A stretch of DNA of 64,000 bases from Gonatopus flavifemur (taxonomy: Eukaryota; Arthropoda; Insecta; Hymenoptera; Dryinidae): assembly GCA_018340375.1 (NCBI GenBank), contig JAFFJZ010000003.1, positions 6,820,001 to 6,884,000 on the forward strand, given 5' to 3'. Positions within the stretch are counted from its first letter, which is position 1. The number at the start of each line of letters is the position of its first letter. A model generated the notes under the pieces. It saw nothing but the letters and a program-made list of their open reading frames with translations. It was not told where the DNA came from and did not search any database. Position numbers and translations under genes: made by a program. Shown piece by piece: positions 38,363-49,817 of this stretch.

Positions 38363-41300
38363 CTATTCTGTAGATAATACCTCGATGCGTCAGAAAATTG
38401 TTCTTCTCCTTGAGAGACTCGTGAATTCCCGATTCGATAGGTGATATATTGTAAACGTCAATTACAATTTTCATTTTATTGGATCGAATGTGCATGTAAC
38501 GTAGAATAATATTGCTAATTGTACCATTGAATACAATTAATGGATTCTCAGTAATGCGTTTCACGGTGATACAATCTCTTTCTCTCTACACCATCAATTC
38601 AAATCTCATTATAATTTCTTTCTTTTTATCCATTTCATTTTCATCTGGTTTCACTTTCTTCGCCGTTCTTGTTAATTCTATCCTTTCCGCTTGCTGATTA
38701 ATGCTTTTTTTTCTGATGTACCGCATCTCTTTTTTCCTCGTGCATTTACTTTTCTGCTTCAAATGAATTTCATATCGCTTCAAGGTATAACGAATCATTA
38801 ATAATTCTAATTTCACCCGTCATTCTTCTATTCAATTTTTTTGCTTGAATCGAAACTGTTAGTCTTTGTATCTCTACAAAAAAGACAAAAGATGTATACA
38901 ACTCCATCAATTTTCATAGCCTTTTTCCTCGTGCCATATGATTTATTTGTCCTCAAAAAAGATCGATTCTGTTTCATATAAAAAGTATCGAATTTTTATT
39001 GAAATCTATGAAAATCATTTTTCAGAAACTTGTTCTTGTTTCTGTATGTTGAGATTTTCAGCGTTTGCGTGTACAAGCACGTACTGTAAACATTGATGGT
39101 CTAATTCCTGCCAGAATGTGATGCACAACATACAAATTAGTGACATAAATATGTAAACAAAACAAAACCTCAAAGCTAACAAAATTTCACACTTTACTAC
39201 AAAAGTGCACACCAGTCTACTATCACGATATCATAATTGAATTCCCTTTGAATCCATAATTGAAAAAATGAAATAGTTTCATAAAGTCTCTTGGTGTCAT
39301 CTGGGATGACTTGTTCTCTGGCGGTGGACTTTTGATTTATGGTCTATAACTCGTTCGAAAACTATTGTAAGGGTCGTAATTAATTCTTATATTAGTCAAT
39401 TTTAGAGAACATTTCCGTTATTAGACTTTGTACCGGATCCAATGACCATGAACTTGGAATGAATTTCTTAGACTGATCAACTCTTTATCTTCTACTCAAC
39501 ATTTGTCAGTCTCGTATCATCTCTCATTTTCAACGAATCCACTCAAACATGAGTACACGTATAAGTACAGAAAATGATATCAGGGAATGAAGAAGAATAG
39601 AATCTTCCATCACAGGAATGGATTATTGAACTTCGAAGGAACTTATTCACCTCTTTATCAATCAAAATCCCATTTAAGAGAGAAAACTTTAAAATAGCAG
39701 AAGAAAGCTCCATAAACAGGTTATTCTCTTACAAATTGGATTCGAATTTTATAGAATTAAATCTTTATAAAGAGTGAACTTTCTATACAAGTTACCTTGT
39801 TCTATAAAAGCCATAGAATGAACGCGATCACCTTACATTAGCCCCTAAGGCATCAGAATGTAATATAACCTGCAATGTCCTTCAATGAACAGTATAATTT
39901 GTAATCCGAATTATACTTATCTTACGTCATAGATGTTTCATCATATGACCTTTTATGAACAATTATATCACATCTTCATCATCTTGAGACTATTTCTGCT
40001 AGATTCTGTATATGTCAATCAACATATACTTCTTTCGTTCTTGATGATTTCATGTTTTTCAAGAGTATTTATTTTGTGGATATAATTTATTTTCCCTCAT
40101 CGAGCCTGCAAGGTATCTCGCGATACAAGAAAATCAAGACATCACATGCGGAACAAAAATTTCCTGTAACAGCGAATTTTGTGCTAGCTTGGTGAATAAT
40201 TCGCTGCTTCAGTGCATTGTTTAGCCGCTTTACTGGGTAGCTCGGGACCATTTATAAATGGAGCTGAATTTTAGGTATTATATATAAAATACAAAACTTA
40301 CTTTCATAGGGTCATAGTGGATTTTTTTGCTCCATACAATCCTAAGCATCAATTCCGTGACCATTTAGGTGGATATTCTTCACCATTCTTTTCATTTTCA
40401 ATACCTCAATGAGTCTTCAATGGAAAATTATTTATTATTGCAACTTCTAATTTCATCTGATAACTAAAAAATTACTTCCAATGAAGCATTTTGAAAACAT
40501 TGCAGCATCAATCTTACAAAGTAGGAAAGATAACTTCACAGACATTTAGAAAAAACTGCGAATGGTACAAGTTTTTCAAACGATCCAATATTTTACTTGG
40601 GCAAATACTTGATTCGATTCAGAAGAACGTTTCCTCCGATATCAAATATCAAGGAATATCAATCCAATTTCAAACCAAGCTGTTCTTCATAAGTACACAT
40701 GAAAAAAACACTTCATTATGAAATATTTTCTTAACCCAATGAGAACATTCGTAAGTTGGAACTGAAGTCACAAACACCTCAGTGTCTTGATACGATACAA
40801 GGGTGATTGAATATTCGATATTATTCGTGTACCCGAAACTTTGTCCAAAATTCCCCGAAGAACAAACATTCGAGGAATTCATCCAATACTTCACCCTATT
40901 GTTATACTGAATACACATTGCGGTATACATCACACCTGTTCCTCAAGTTCAGTCTCCGCAACTTCATAGAAACAAAATACTCGTATGTTAGAGATCAAGA
41001 TACACCTAATGACTTCTAGACGAGTTACGAAGAAACCTCAATTCAGACTGTTTATCATCAATTTACCTTGTTGATTGGTCCTGTTGATCTTGACTGGTAT
41101 TGTTGCATTTAAAACTGACCATTTCAAATTCCAGTCAGTGTCGTCGCTCGTTCATTTCTTCCTCGACCAAGCTCCTTGAATATACTTCCGACATTTTCAC
41201 AACACTTATTTAAGAACACACACGGACACACACTTTTCCATATAAACCACACATCCACGTACTCCAAAGTAACCAGCTACACCAGAGACATTTCAAACTC

Positions 41301-42649
41301 CTCTTTGTTACACGTCCACTTTATTATACGTCTTACGTACACACTCCGATATCACCTTGAATTTTCAGTTTCTTTTCTCCTAACAACGCGCTCCTTGCTA
41401 TTCTTCCTCGCTATTTTCTTTTCAACTCTCTTTTTCCTTGCCGACTAGAGGACAAAAGCACACAATTTCTGATTATTCTTTCACCGTATATGAAAATGCA
41501 TGATGATCAAATTGTGCAGTTTCGTTCCGGTTTGTACAAACAAGATCAATCACAATGGGAAATGGAAAAACTGTGACACACGGATGAATTTATAATCTCG
41601 TTTCTGGAATGAAAAAAAAAAACAAAATATAGAATGTATATTGTGAAATTTGTTGGAAAATGAACACGTTCGTTCATCCATCGTCCATTCCTTCGTTTCA
41701 TTCATAAAAATGAAATTGAAATGCGGAATTAAATGGGAGTTATGAATCGTTATCTACTTCGTATAATTCTCAATATTGAAACAATGCTATATTATTAATC
41801 GTACACTTATGATTGTACACAGAAGAATGAAAACAACAGAAATCGCTTGGTATGAAAATAATGATTGCCTTCCCACGAGATAACTCGAATCGATGAGATT
41901 ATATCTCGTCGATTGATTAATGTGCATACGCCAAAGGTATTTGATTCAATGCCTGGATATGATGCACTTACTTAACCTCGGGATGCTTATAGACAACAGG
42001 GATTGGACAGTATCGTGACTTACTTTTAAATGCCTGAAGAATAATAATACTGTGTGATATATTTGTGTGATCGAAGCGCAAGCTGTGGCGTTGTATTAGT
42101 TGTTGCAAGGGATCAAAACGATCAGTTTTTTTCTACCGCAAAAAGCGAATAAAGAATCCTTTTCCTTCAAAATCATGACAAGAAAATGTTCTCCGGGACG
42201 TGCTTAGCTAGGATTTCATATCTCTGGAGTAGGAGAGGAGAGGGAATAATCCTTGAGAAGTAGGACAAAAGTTGTATGTGAAAAAAGCTTTACCGAAGAC
42301 ATGGAGTGGAATACATCGTCGAAACTTACATGTACATTCAAATGATTGATGCATAAAGTTTGCAGGGAATGACTGGTCAAGTTGTTCAACTCCCGACACA
42401 ATACTTCAGTAATCATTTTTATCACCAAATCCTGGTAATGATGAAAAGCAACCAAATTATATCAGTAACAACACCTAGGTTTTTTCAGTACACTTCTATT
42501 CATCGAATGCGAAAGAATCTTGTAAATATAGCACCCGGGTCTGTGTGTCAATTGCTTCATCTCCAATGATCATGCAATTCATATTACCGTCATCTTAATA
42601 TACATCGAGTAGATTGAAAAGGACTGAAGAGGGATAAAAAAGATTCTTG
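38363..42649. other. AT-rich non-coding sequence
   Basis: Includes C/T-rich sequence at about 38575-38760 and the second GCAGCAAA-type copy near 40190. No gene is supported. Confidence 0.45.
40171..40210 (+). repeat. Diverged second copy of the GCAGCAAA-type repeat
   Basis: AGCGAATTTTGTGCTAGC and the following GGTGAATAATTCGCTGCTTC align with 38244-38286 at roughly 70% identity by eye. Both share the inverted arms AGCRAA and TTYGCT and the terminal CTGCTTCA. Confidence 0.5.
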
Positions 42650-43010
42650 TGTGTAGCGATAAGAGACATTAAGGTGGGAAAGAATCAACAATAAAAAAGA
42701 ACAAAACGAAGAAAAAAACGTTCCGGATAAGAGTGAAAGAAAGGGATAGCTGGATGAACGAACTTTCAAAGATAATGGAGGAAATAATGAATGACAGAAA
42801 GCAAAGGCTTCAAAAAGGAGGAAAATTGAGGAAACAAAGAGAATTAAATGTAAGAATAGGTTAAGATAAGTTAAGACACAACTGTACGGGGGGAAAGTGA
42901 AAAATAAAAGAAATGGAAAAAAGGAAATAAAAGTAGAGGTCGAGAGATAAAAGAATCAAAAAGGATCTAATTGAGGGAGGGATTGAGGGAAAGGAGGCAT
43001 AACAACGTGG
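42650..43010 (+). repeat. Strand-asymmetric purine-rich tract
   Basis: About 360 bases are strongly A/G-biased on the plus strand, with many GGAAA, AAAGAA and GAGGG words and almost no pyrimidine runs. There is no repeat unit and no gene. Such tracts can form triplex structure or act as purine-rich splicing elements, but neither is shown here. Confidence 0.6.
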
Positions 43011-46000
43011 GTGAAGGGCGAAATGATGAGCTTCGTTTAAAAAACTGAATCAGAGGGATTACTCGCGATATGTAGAATACTACTGTAATTGTATGAAATT
43101 CCGTTGTGCTATTAATGAATTTCCCATTCTGTATCTCGTTCAAAACCAATCATTTTATCACTCGCCCTTCGATGTAATGTTACGAAACTGAATATTCCAC
43201 ATTCATCACTTTTGATCAAATAAAACTGAAGCCAGCAACCAAAGGCTATGGCAATCGATTCATGATATATACCTCTTCAAAGAAAAAATAATAACATTTC
43301 AAAACCACTAAATCAATTTCTAATCATGAATACTCAGAATTGAATTTCAACCTCATACACTTTATTCATATTTATTCTGATATTTTTTGACAGTTGATAG
43401 GTGAATCAATAAAGTATATTGAACTGTAACACAAAATAATTATGTAAACAGTTATAACAAGATGTGTTATCAACTATTCAGATAAAGTAACGATTATGAG
43501 CATTATCTCGACAATAAACCGTTTTATCTGATAATAAAAGTGTTTTATCTACCGTTACGTCAACATCGTATCTATTTCGTTCATTTCATGAGAGAGATGG
43601 ATTGATTGAGAAGACTGTCACACGAACGTGTCGAGCTTTTCATATTATTTCCATCTTTATTAATACAATGCCGACTGATGAACTTTAATCATTCATATAT
43701 ACCAAAATGAGTGAACGAACCGATTCGAATAACGTTGATTACATTATTGTGAACTTTCACGGAGATATCACGGATTTTAATTAAATGAAAACTTCTCGAG
43801 CGATGAAATAGGAATTTGTTGAAACATTAATCGCTGTTAAGAGTTGAAGGCTTTTATTTGGAGTCTATGAAGTTAATTTGAACAAAATGATATCCACAAT
43901 ACTATATTTGAATTTGTGATTATACGATTATTTAATAGCAGAAAGATGATTAATAAAATTAAATCACGCAAAAAATCATTGTCAGAAATCAAAGGGCATT
44001 TTTGTGATAAATAATTTATCAGTGCAATATTACTATTTATTATGGAAAAAAAGTATTTGTAGAATTTTGGAAGTGTATCTAGGTGCCTATACTATCGAAA
44101 ATATCGGAAAATAATATACACAATACTCTTGTTTCACCTTTATTTCTCCTCTTGTGTGACCTAAATAATGATGTTGTCCCATATCAATTCAATGAATTTG
44201 CATATGAAAGCTGCAATCCACGTTAGTACAGTTCAGGAATCGTTAATATCTTTTCAACGACAGAGCCGTTGCGAGGAAAAATAGGTGATTGTATTGTAAT
44301 AACGAAACTATGGCACTAGAGATGTAATAATTTTGTTTTATGCTATTCATTTTATCGCACTTTCACGAATCAATAGCAGGAATCAGCACTTTTTCGTTCC
44401 ACTGGTTTCCAACAAATTATTCAAAAATTTAATACGGACAACGATAGAAGTGAATTTTCTATTAAAGTTTATTTTCAAATAAATATCCTGGAAGGAAAAA
44501 ATATGATACATGTTGAGCTCAGTACACAATCGCAATGAATTTCGATTCATTTTTCCTTTGTGATCACTGAAATTCCATCCATCGACTTCTTTTTGAAGAA
44601 AACAAAAAAAGGAGATTGATGATTTTCTCAAAATATCAATTCCATGATAAATCGTATGTGAAATGAATTGGCGATTTCATTTAATGAATTAATTAACGTC
44701 CTTTAGAAATTTTCATACTCTGGCAATGATCAAGCAAATATAAGGACCAAAGTTTACAGACAATAGTATGTATTTGTGTTCTTTTTCACTTTTACCTTCA
44801 GACTTCCGCGTGGATTGTATTCATTATTGTCGTATTTAGCTCAGTTTAGACCATACAAATCCACGCGAAGTGAGCCCTGTTCATCGCTCGAGAATGAAGA
44901 CTTTCCTGATTGCGAGTACTTCACTGTCAAGAATTTCCCAAAACCCTACCTGAAATTTTCTAGGAACATATAAACCACCCACCGGAAAATAAATGGGGGC
45001 TCACCGTTTTCAAGGAATTCTTGGAGGTTCCCTGAAGGGTTTCTTAATAAGGTCTTTTTAATTTCTGATGTGAAATTTCGTGTTATATTCAGTTTGATTC
45101 GTTCTACTTATCGATCAATCTCCTCAACGTCAAAGTTGATGCAAAATTTTGCTAGAGCTGCCGTAAAAAATAATGCATGGAGATCTTGATTCAGGTCGAA
45201 CAATATTATTCTCCCTGAGGGCAGGCATATGACATGCTTCTCCGGCTTTTTAGATTTACGCCTGATTACGAATGGTTGAATAAGAAGATTCTCCAAATCA
45301 TTATCTCTTCATTTTGTTTCATATCCAACGAAAGTTGAAAAGCACCAATTCATATAATTCAGCAGCATTAATATTTCATTTCATAACCAATAATGTTATG
45401 ACATCTGCTTAACCGATTTATAACTCAATTATGATAGTTAATGTATAATGAGAAATAAAACAAGTGGAACGAATATACTGAAAATTTGTTTCAATTGATA
45501 CATGTTGTTCGATATTGATTCAATGATCATTTAGCGTCGAGATTATTGGAGAAGAGACCAAGGGAAGAGCGGGAACAGTGTCGAATGAAGTCGATAAAAA
45601 TGTTCATGTTAAAGGGCAAGCTTTCATTAATGTTCGACGTGATAAATTCTCATCATTAATTCTCTTCACACCATTCTAGGAAATTTAATGTTGTAATTAT
45701 AAGTTATTGTCGTCTTATAGAGATTAATGGGAAATACTTTGTTGTTAATCGTATCATTACGACATTTTGAACAAGCAGATATTGATATCAAATCTGACAC
45801 AGGAAAATCACTCGTAGTAGTCATAATAATTTCTTTCGCGAACAAGGCTTGAATGCTATGGGTATTGAATTCAAGTAATTGGTATCTAATTTCGAAAATA
45901 AGGACTAGATTTACACTTGACAGTAGTAAAGAGTGGTAGGGTTTTCATAATGAGAAGAGCGAGATTCTCAGAACAATTTCTTGAGTTACAAAAACGTTAT

Positions 46001-46235
46001 AACGACAGAAACATAACTGGTACATTATACACTGTAAATCATTGAGATAATTAACAGTTACGGTGTAAGATGATTAGGGCTGGCAACGTCAACGAGAAGG
46101 GAAGGGATGGGTTTTTATGCTTTAGAAAGTAGATTTAATCTATTCACCGAAATACAGAAGATCTCTCTAGGTAAACGGAGAAAATGTTGAAAGAAAGATA
46201 CTATAATTTACCCGAAAGAAGTAGCATACATGCAC
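43011..46235. other. AT-rich non-coding sequence, nothing recognised
   Basis: Short frames only. No recognisable family, splice pair or structured repeat was found. Confidence 0.45.
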
Positions 46236-46455
46236 TACCCGAGCAAAAAAATTGTATGTCCAGGCTCATGTTCATTATGGGCCCGATCGGGGAGTGATAG
46301 GGCTCACCTTATTTTGGCATTGCTAGGTTTGTAATTTGGCATGCCCTATCATAGTTCATTACTTGCGTTACATTCCATATCAGGGCCTGATCTGTGATAA
46401 GGCTGTCCAGATCTGATTCCCGATCGAACACCCAATATGGATTTCTACTCGGGTA
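46236..46455. mobile_element. TA-flanked MITE, TIR family CCCGAG
   Basis: The element spans 46238-46453 (216 bp) with TA immediately outside both ends. The termini are CCCGAGCAAAAAAATTG and, on the opposite strand, CCCGAGTAGAAATCC. A second inverted block inside (ATGGGCCCGATCGGGGA against a diverged reverse complement at about 46419-46437) gives it a folded-back layout. A third internal inversion, GTGATAGGGC against GCCCTATCAT, lies nearer the centre. No coding capacity is seen. TA duplication and small size fit a Tc1/mariner-type non-autonomous element, unrelated in sequence to the other MITEs here. Confidence 0.75.
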
Positions 46456-47561
46456 CATGAAACCAGCACAAAACTGGATGACAAACGGATTTACAGGGGT
46501 GCGGTCTTAATAACTTTTGACTTCTCAACGCCATCAAGTAACTCTCGTAATCATTAATCATTCAGAAATGTTAACCAAAGAAAGGGAGGAATTTTCTGAC
46601 TTGTACCCTCTCTTCGAACGATATTTAACCAGTAATCGGACCAAACCATACAATTTTTACAATGTTCCTATACAACTGACTAGAATATTTGGAAATCGTT
46701 ACTGTTATCCGCTGTATATTATAACTCCTAACACCCTCTAATTAAAAGTTGGTTGTTCTAACCACGGTTGATGGGTAGGTATTAACAGCTAACTTTAGCT
46801 ACATTCCATTACAACTTGGATATCATTTATCCCACCATCTCCGATACAATTAGAGTTCTGAAACTATAAGTGTATTCGATAAGTTGTATTCAATTCAAGT
46901 ATTATCGAACCAAGTACAGAAAAAAAAATTGAAAAATATTGTCAAGGTCAAGCCTCATCCTCGCGTTATGGAATACTTGCATCACAAGTTACATCAGTCG
47001 GTTCTAGTTTCTAAACATCAATCTACTTAACTTCATTACAAAATGTACTTTCCATAACTCCTCATTATCGGCACACCAAGGCAAATTCTCGCGATAAGAA
47101 ATGCGCTCGTAATTAAAAAAACAAAAAAATAGAAAAAGTATAAAGAATTCCATTAAAAGAATCCCATAATGAATGAACGAGAACTTTCTTCCGCTGAAAG
47201 ATTACATCATTTCAGTTATGGAATTATAATGATATTTCCAAGCCCTCTTCAACAGTACTTTCACCGCGTGATAATATAATGAAATCATCAGTTCCGACAA
47301 CACAAAACCTTTACAACGATTTTGCATTATTCTCTCACGAGCCGTGAATGAGGAGAACTCGAAAAATGAGAATCATCTCGCGGTGGTTTTCAACAAAATT
47401 CCACATTTCAATAGAATAATCCGACCTGAATTCGTAGAAAAATTGAAAAAAGATATACATGAGATCCTGTTATAAGCTCGAAACGAAGGAATGCGATGAA
47501 AATTCATCATGGAAGAGACAGTGAATTCCTCTTACCGATAAATGTCACAGCGTACTCTCAC
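46456..47561. other. AT-rich sequence, presumed start of a large minus-strand intron
   Basis: No gene recognised. On the minus strand the segment just left of 47562 starts with GTGAGAG, and a second donor-like GTAAGAGG lies about 25 bases further in. Confidence 0.4.
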
Positions 47562-47626
47562 CAAGGTACCATCGAGCGCAAGGCATGACATTTTTTTTCC
47601 CACTTGTTGTCCGTCACAGAAGCCAT
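47562..47626 (-). CDS. Possible first coding exon (start codon exon)
   Basis: On the minus strand an ATG at 47626, in the context CACTATGG, opens a frame reading MASVTDNKWEKKCHALRSMV followed by Pro and two bases of the next codon. It then meets a donor, GTGAGAG, at 47561. An in-frame TAG lies five codons upstream, and the frame hits TGA directly inside the donor, so coding must end here if the exon is real. It leaves phase 2, which joins in frame to the exon at 21051-21248 and would make a Cys codon at the junction. That compatibility has a one-in-three chance of being accidental, and the intron would be 26.3 kb. The product is unrecognised. Confidence 0.28.
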
Positions 47627-48120
47627 AGTGACCACCAACTACCACTGCTACCACGCTCCACTAATGGAGTGTGGAATACATGAAGACCGCAAGAAAACTT
47701 GGATAAAAATATCTATATACGTCCTCGTACTTAGTATACAGGTATTTCTTTGGCTTCGTCAATTCAGCTATTCGAAATCCAAACACTTGGAGAACATTCC
47801 AAAGGGATATATGACACGCGATCACTTACTTTCTTCGGATAAAAAAAAACCCAGCAAACACATATCTTCGAGGATAATATAACGGAGCACTTTCTTTGAA
47901 TGCTAACGACACACTGTACTCGGAACACACAACATACAATGTACACAAAACCATTGAATCACCACCACCTTGCACAAAAGGATGGACCAAAAGGAAGGAA
48001 AATTATATATGTATATATACGTATAGACACTTCATTCTTCGAGGGACTCACTCTCTTTCTCTCCTCACGTATTCCTTGGAAATGATTTACATATTATTGT
48101 GTATGCGATGGGACAAGAAT
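47627..48120 (-). other. Possible 5' leader of the minus-strand gene
   Basis: Lies between the candidate start codon and the candidate promoter. It contains short frames on both strands, none convincing. If transcription starts near 48161 the unspliced leader would be about 535 bases. Confidence 0.2.
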
Positions 48121-48127
48121 CAACTCA

Positions 48128-48170
48128 ACGAACCTGCCTGACTCACGTTACCGGGCCAACTGACGAGTCG
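48128..48170 (-). promoter_or_regulatory. Candidate core promoter with Inr and DPE
   Basis: On the minus strand TCAGTT, a good arthropod initiator, places +1 at 48161. GGTTC, which fits the DPE consensus RGWYV, sits exactly at +28 to +32 (48134-48130). The surroundings at about 48140-48200 are unusually GC-rich (GGCCGCGAAGCG on the minus strand). A GTGAGT donor-like site follows at 48146. The location about 0.5 kb upstream of the candidate start-codon exon is favourable. An Inr/DPE pair is expected roughly once by chance in a window this size, so the motif alone is weak. Confidence 0.28.
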
Positions 48171-49380
48171 ACCACGCTTCGCGGCCGGTTTGCCCCTACT
48201 ATTACCTTATTCCTACTACTATTACTATCCGTCTACATACCGGGTGTAAGAAAGTGAAAGAAGGATGTAGACCTGCCAAGGCACAAGGTGCCTCAAGGTG
48301 CTTTTCTCGATACCCTTCAAATTCATTATGTTCCGACCTAGAAGTAGTTGATACCCTCCTTCGATCATTCCTGAAGATGATGAAATGAAGACAATTTCAA
48401 TTCGGAGTGAAGTAAAGTAGCATGTATTCCATAAATAGACATATTCGTATCTGTACCATGCATGGTTTACGTTTAGAATCTTTATAGAATTTGTGTGATA
48501 TTCTATCCATCATCATGTATTCAATAATTACCCTGAAACTTTCCTTAACAGCCTTCGAAAGGGATTCGAAGAGTGCCAAATTAGTTATGGGTTTGAATTG
48601 AATATTCTATCCGAATGTGCAGAATTATATACAATTTGTATATAATTTGATCAAGTTTACATGATTATATATAAATTATATATAATTTTTCCAATTGTTT
48701 TTTTTTTCCACTCAGAAATAGAATCTTGATTAACCTCTGATCACCAATCAGGGACACGACGAATTACATTTTCGTAAAAGTACCAACAAAACAACATTTA
48801 CTCATCATTCCTCCACCAACAAATCAGCTATTTTGTTGTAAAGTTAATTCACTTCCTCGCTGATACGATACACAGTGGAACCCAATAAGCTGTGCCTGAA
48901 CAAATTATTTCGCGGGACTCAAGTTTTTGAATTTACATAGATAAAAAAATTCCAATTCAAGATGTTAGTTGGAATTGGGGTTGAGATACCTTCGGATCAG
49001 GTTTGAATTCGAATTTGGAGTTGAACTGTTGCGAATTAGACTTCACAAACAGGAGATGGAGGAGATGTTAGGCAGGAATATTGTATACTAATGCAACATT
49101 GGAATCGACAGAAGTAATTTCCTCTACTTCACATGTATTCGATAAAGGAAGTACACGAACATACAGTGTATACATAACATTGAACTCAGGTCAGTGACAT
49201 GATCATAAACATTTTTGAATTTGATTTATCACGGTCACGTATCTGGGCTACTGTTTTTCTAACTGTTTGTGTCATTTTGCTGTTTTCCTCTGCTTCTGAA
49301 GAAATGTTGATTGTGTGAACTTGACGGGAGAGAGGAAAATGTTTATCTCATATTCTTCAATCAACAGAAAAATTTTAAAC
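48171..49380. other. Upstream flank, AT-rich
   Basis: A short repeat of TACTATTA-like words lies at about 48197-48230. From about 48600 the sequence becomes A/T-rich and carries the second 23-base AT palindrome. No gene recognised. Confidence 0.45.
48664..48686. repeat. AT palindrome, copy 2
   Basis: Identical to the 23-mer at 23693-23715. A related AATTATATACAATTTGTATATAATT palindrome-like stretch lies just upstream, at about 48622-48648. Confidence 0.85.
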
Positions 49381-49747
49381 TACACGGAGAAAAATGCAGG
49401 TCAAAAGTATGGTAATCTTCAATAAAAATTTGAGAATATTTCTTAATATCTGAGAGTTTTCCTTAAATGCATAATTAAGATGAAACGGTCCACTTTTTTG
49501 TGAAATTATGTTCGAAAAACAATGAAAGATCATCAATACTTAATGAAAAATAGAGAAACATATAAACTTTCTAAAAGTCGCGTACAAAATTTCACAACTT
49601 CAATTGTAGGATATTGAAATTTTGTTATTGTCTTTGTAAAATTTCACGCGCGACTTTTGGAAACTTCATATGTTTCTTTATTTTTCATTAAATATTGATA
49701 ATTTCTCATTGTTTTTTCGAATACAATTCCACATTCTTCTCCGTGTA
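49381..49747. mobile_element. TA-flanked foldback MITE, TIR family CACGGAGAA
   Basis: The element spans 49383-49745 (363 bp) with TA immediately outside both ends. The outer termini match at 13 of 14 positions: CACGGAGAAAAATG at the left and CACGGAGAAGAATG on the opposite strand at the right. Inside, an arm of about 87 bases (49511-49597) is repeated as a reverse complement at 49634-49721 with roughly 85% identity by eye, around a 36-base loop. Almost the whole element can fold into one hairpin. There is no coding frame. A TA target with long internal inversion fits a Tc1/mariner-type non-autonomous element. Arm divergence suggests an old insertion. Confidence 0.85.
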
Positions 49748-49794
49748 ACTACCCGAATGAGAGAATTCTCAAAATTATATATAAACTATATCAC

Positions 49795-49817
49795 ATTATA
49801 TATAAATTATATATAAT
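49795..49817. repeat. AT palindrome, copy 3
   Basis: Third identical copy of the 23-mer, 48 bases beyond the right end of the CACGGAGAA MITE. A similar ATTATATATAA half-copy precedes it at about 49774. Confidence 0.85.

Noticed and set aside
38130..38564. 144-codon minus-strand frame
   Set aside because: Its middle is the GCAGCAAA repeat read as codons. There is no splice or family support.
47604..47882. 92-codon plus-strand frame with a hydrophobic segment
   Set aside because: It overlaps the better-supported minus-strand start-codon exon and has no family resemblance.
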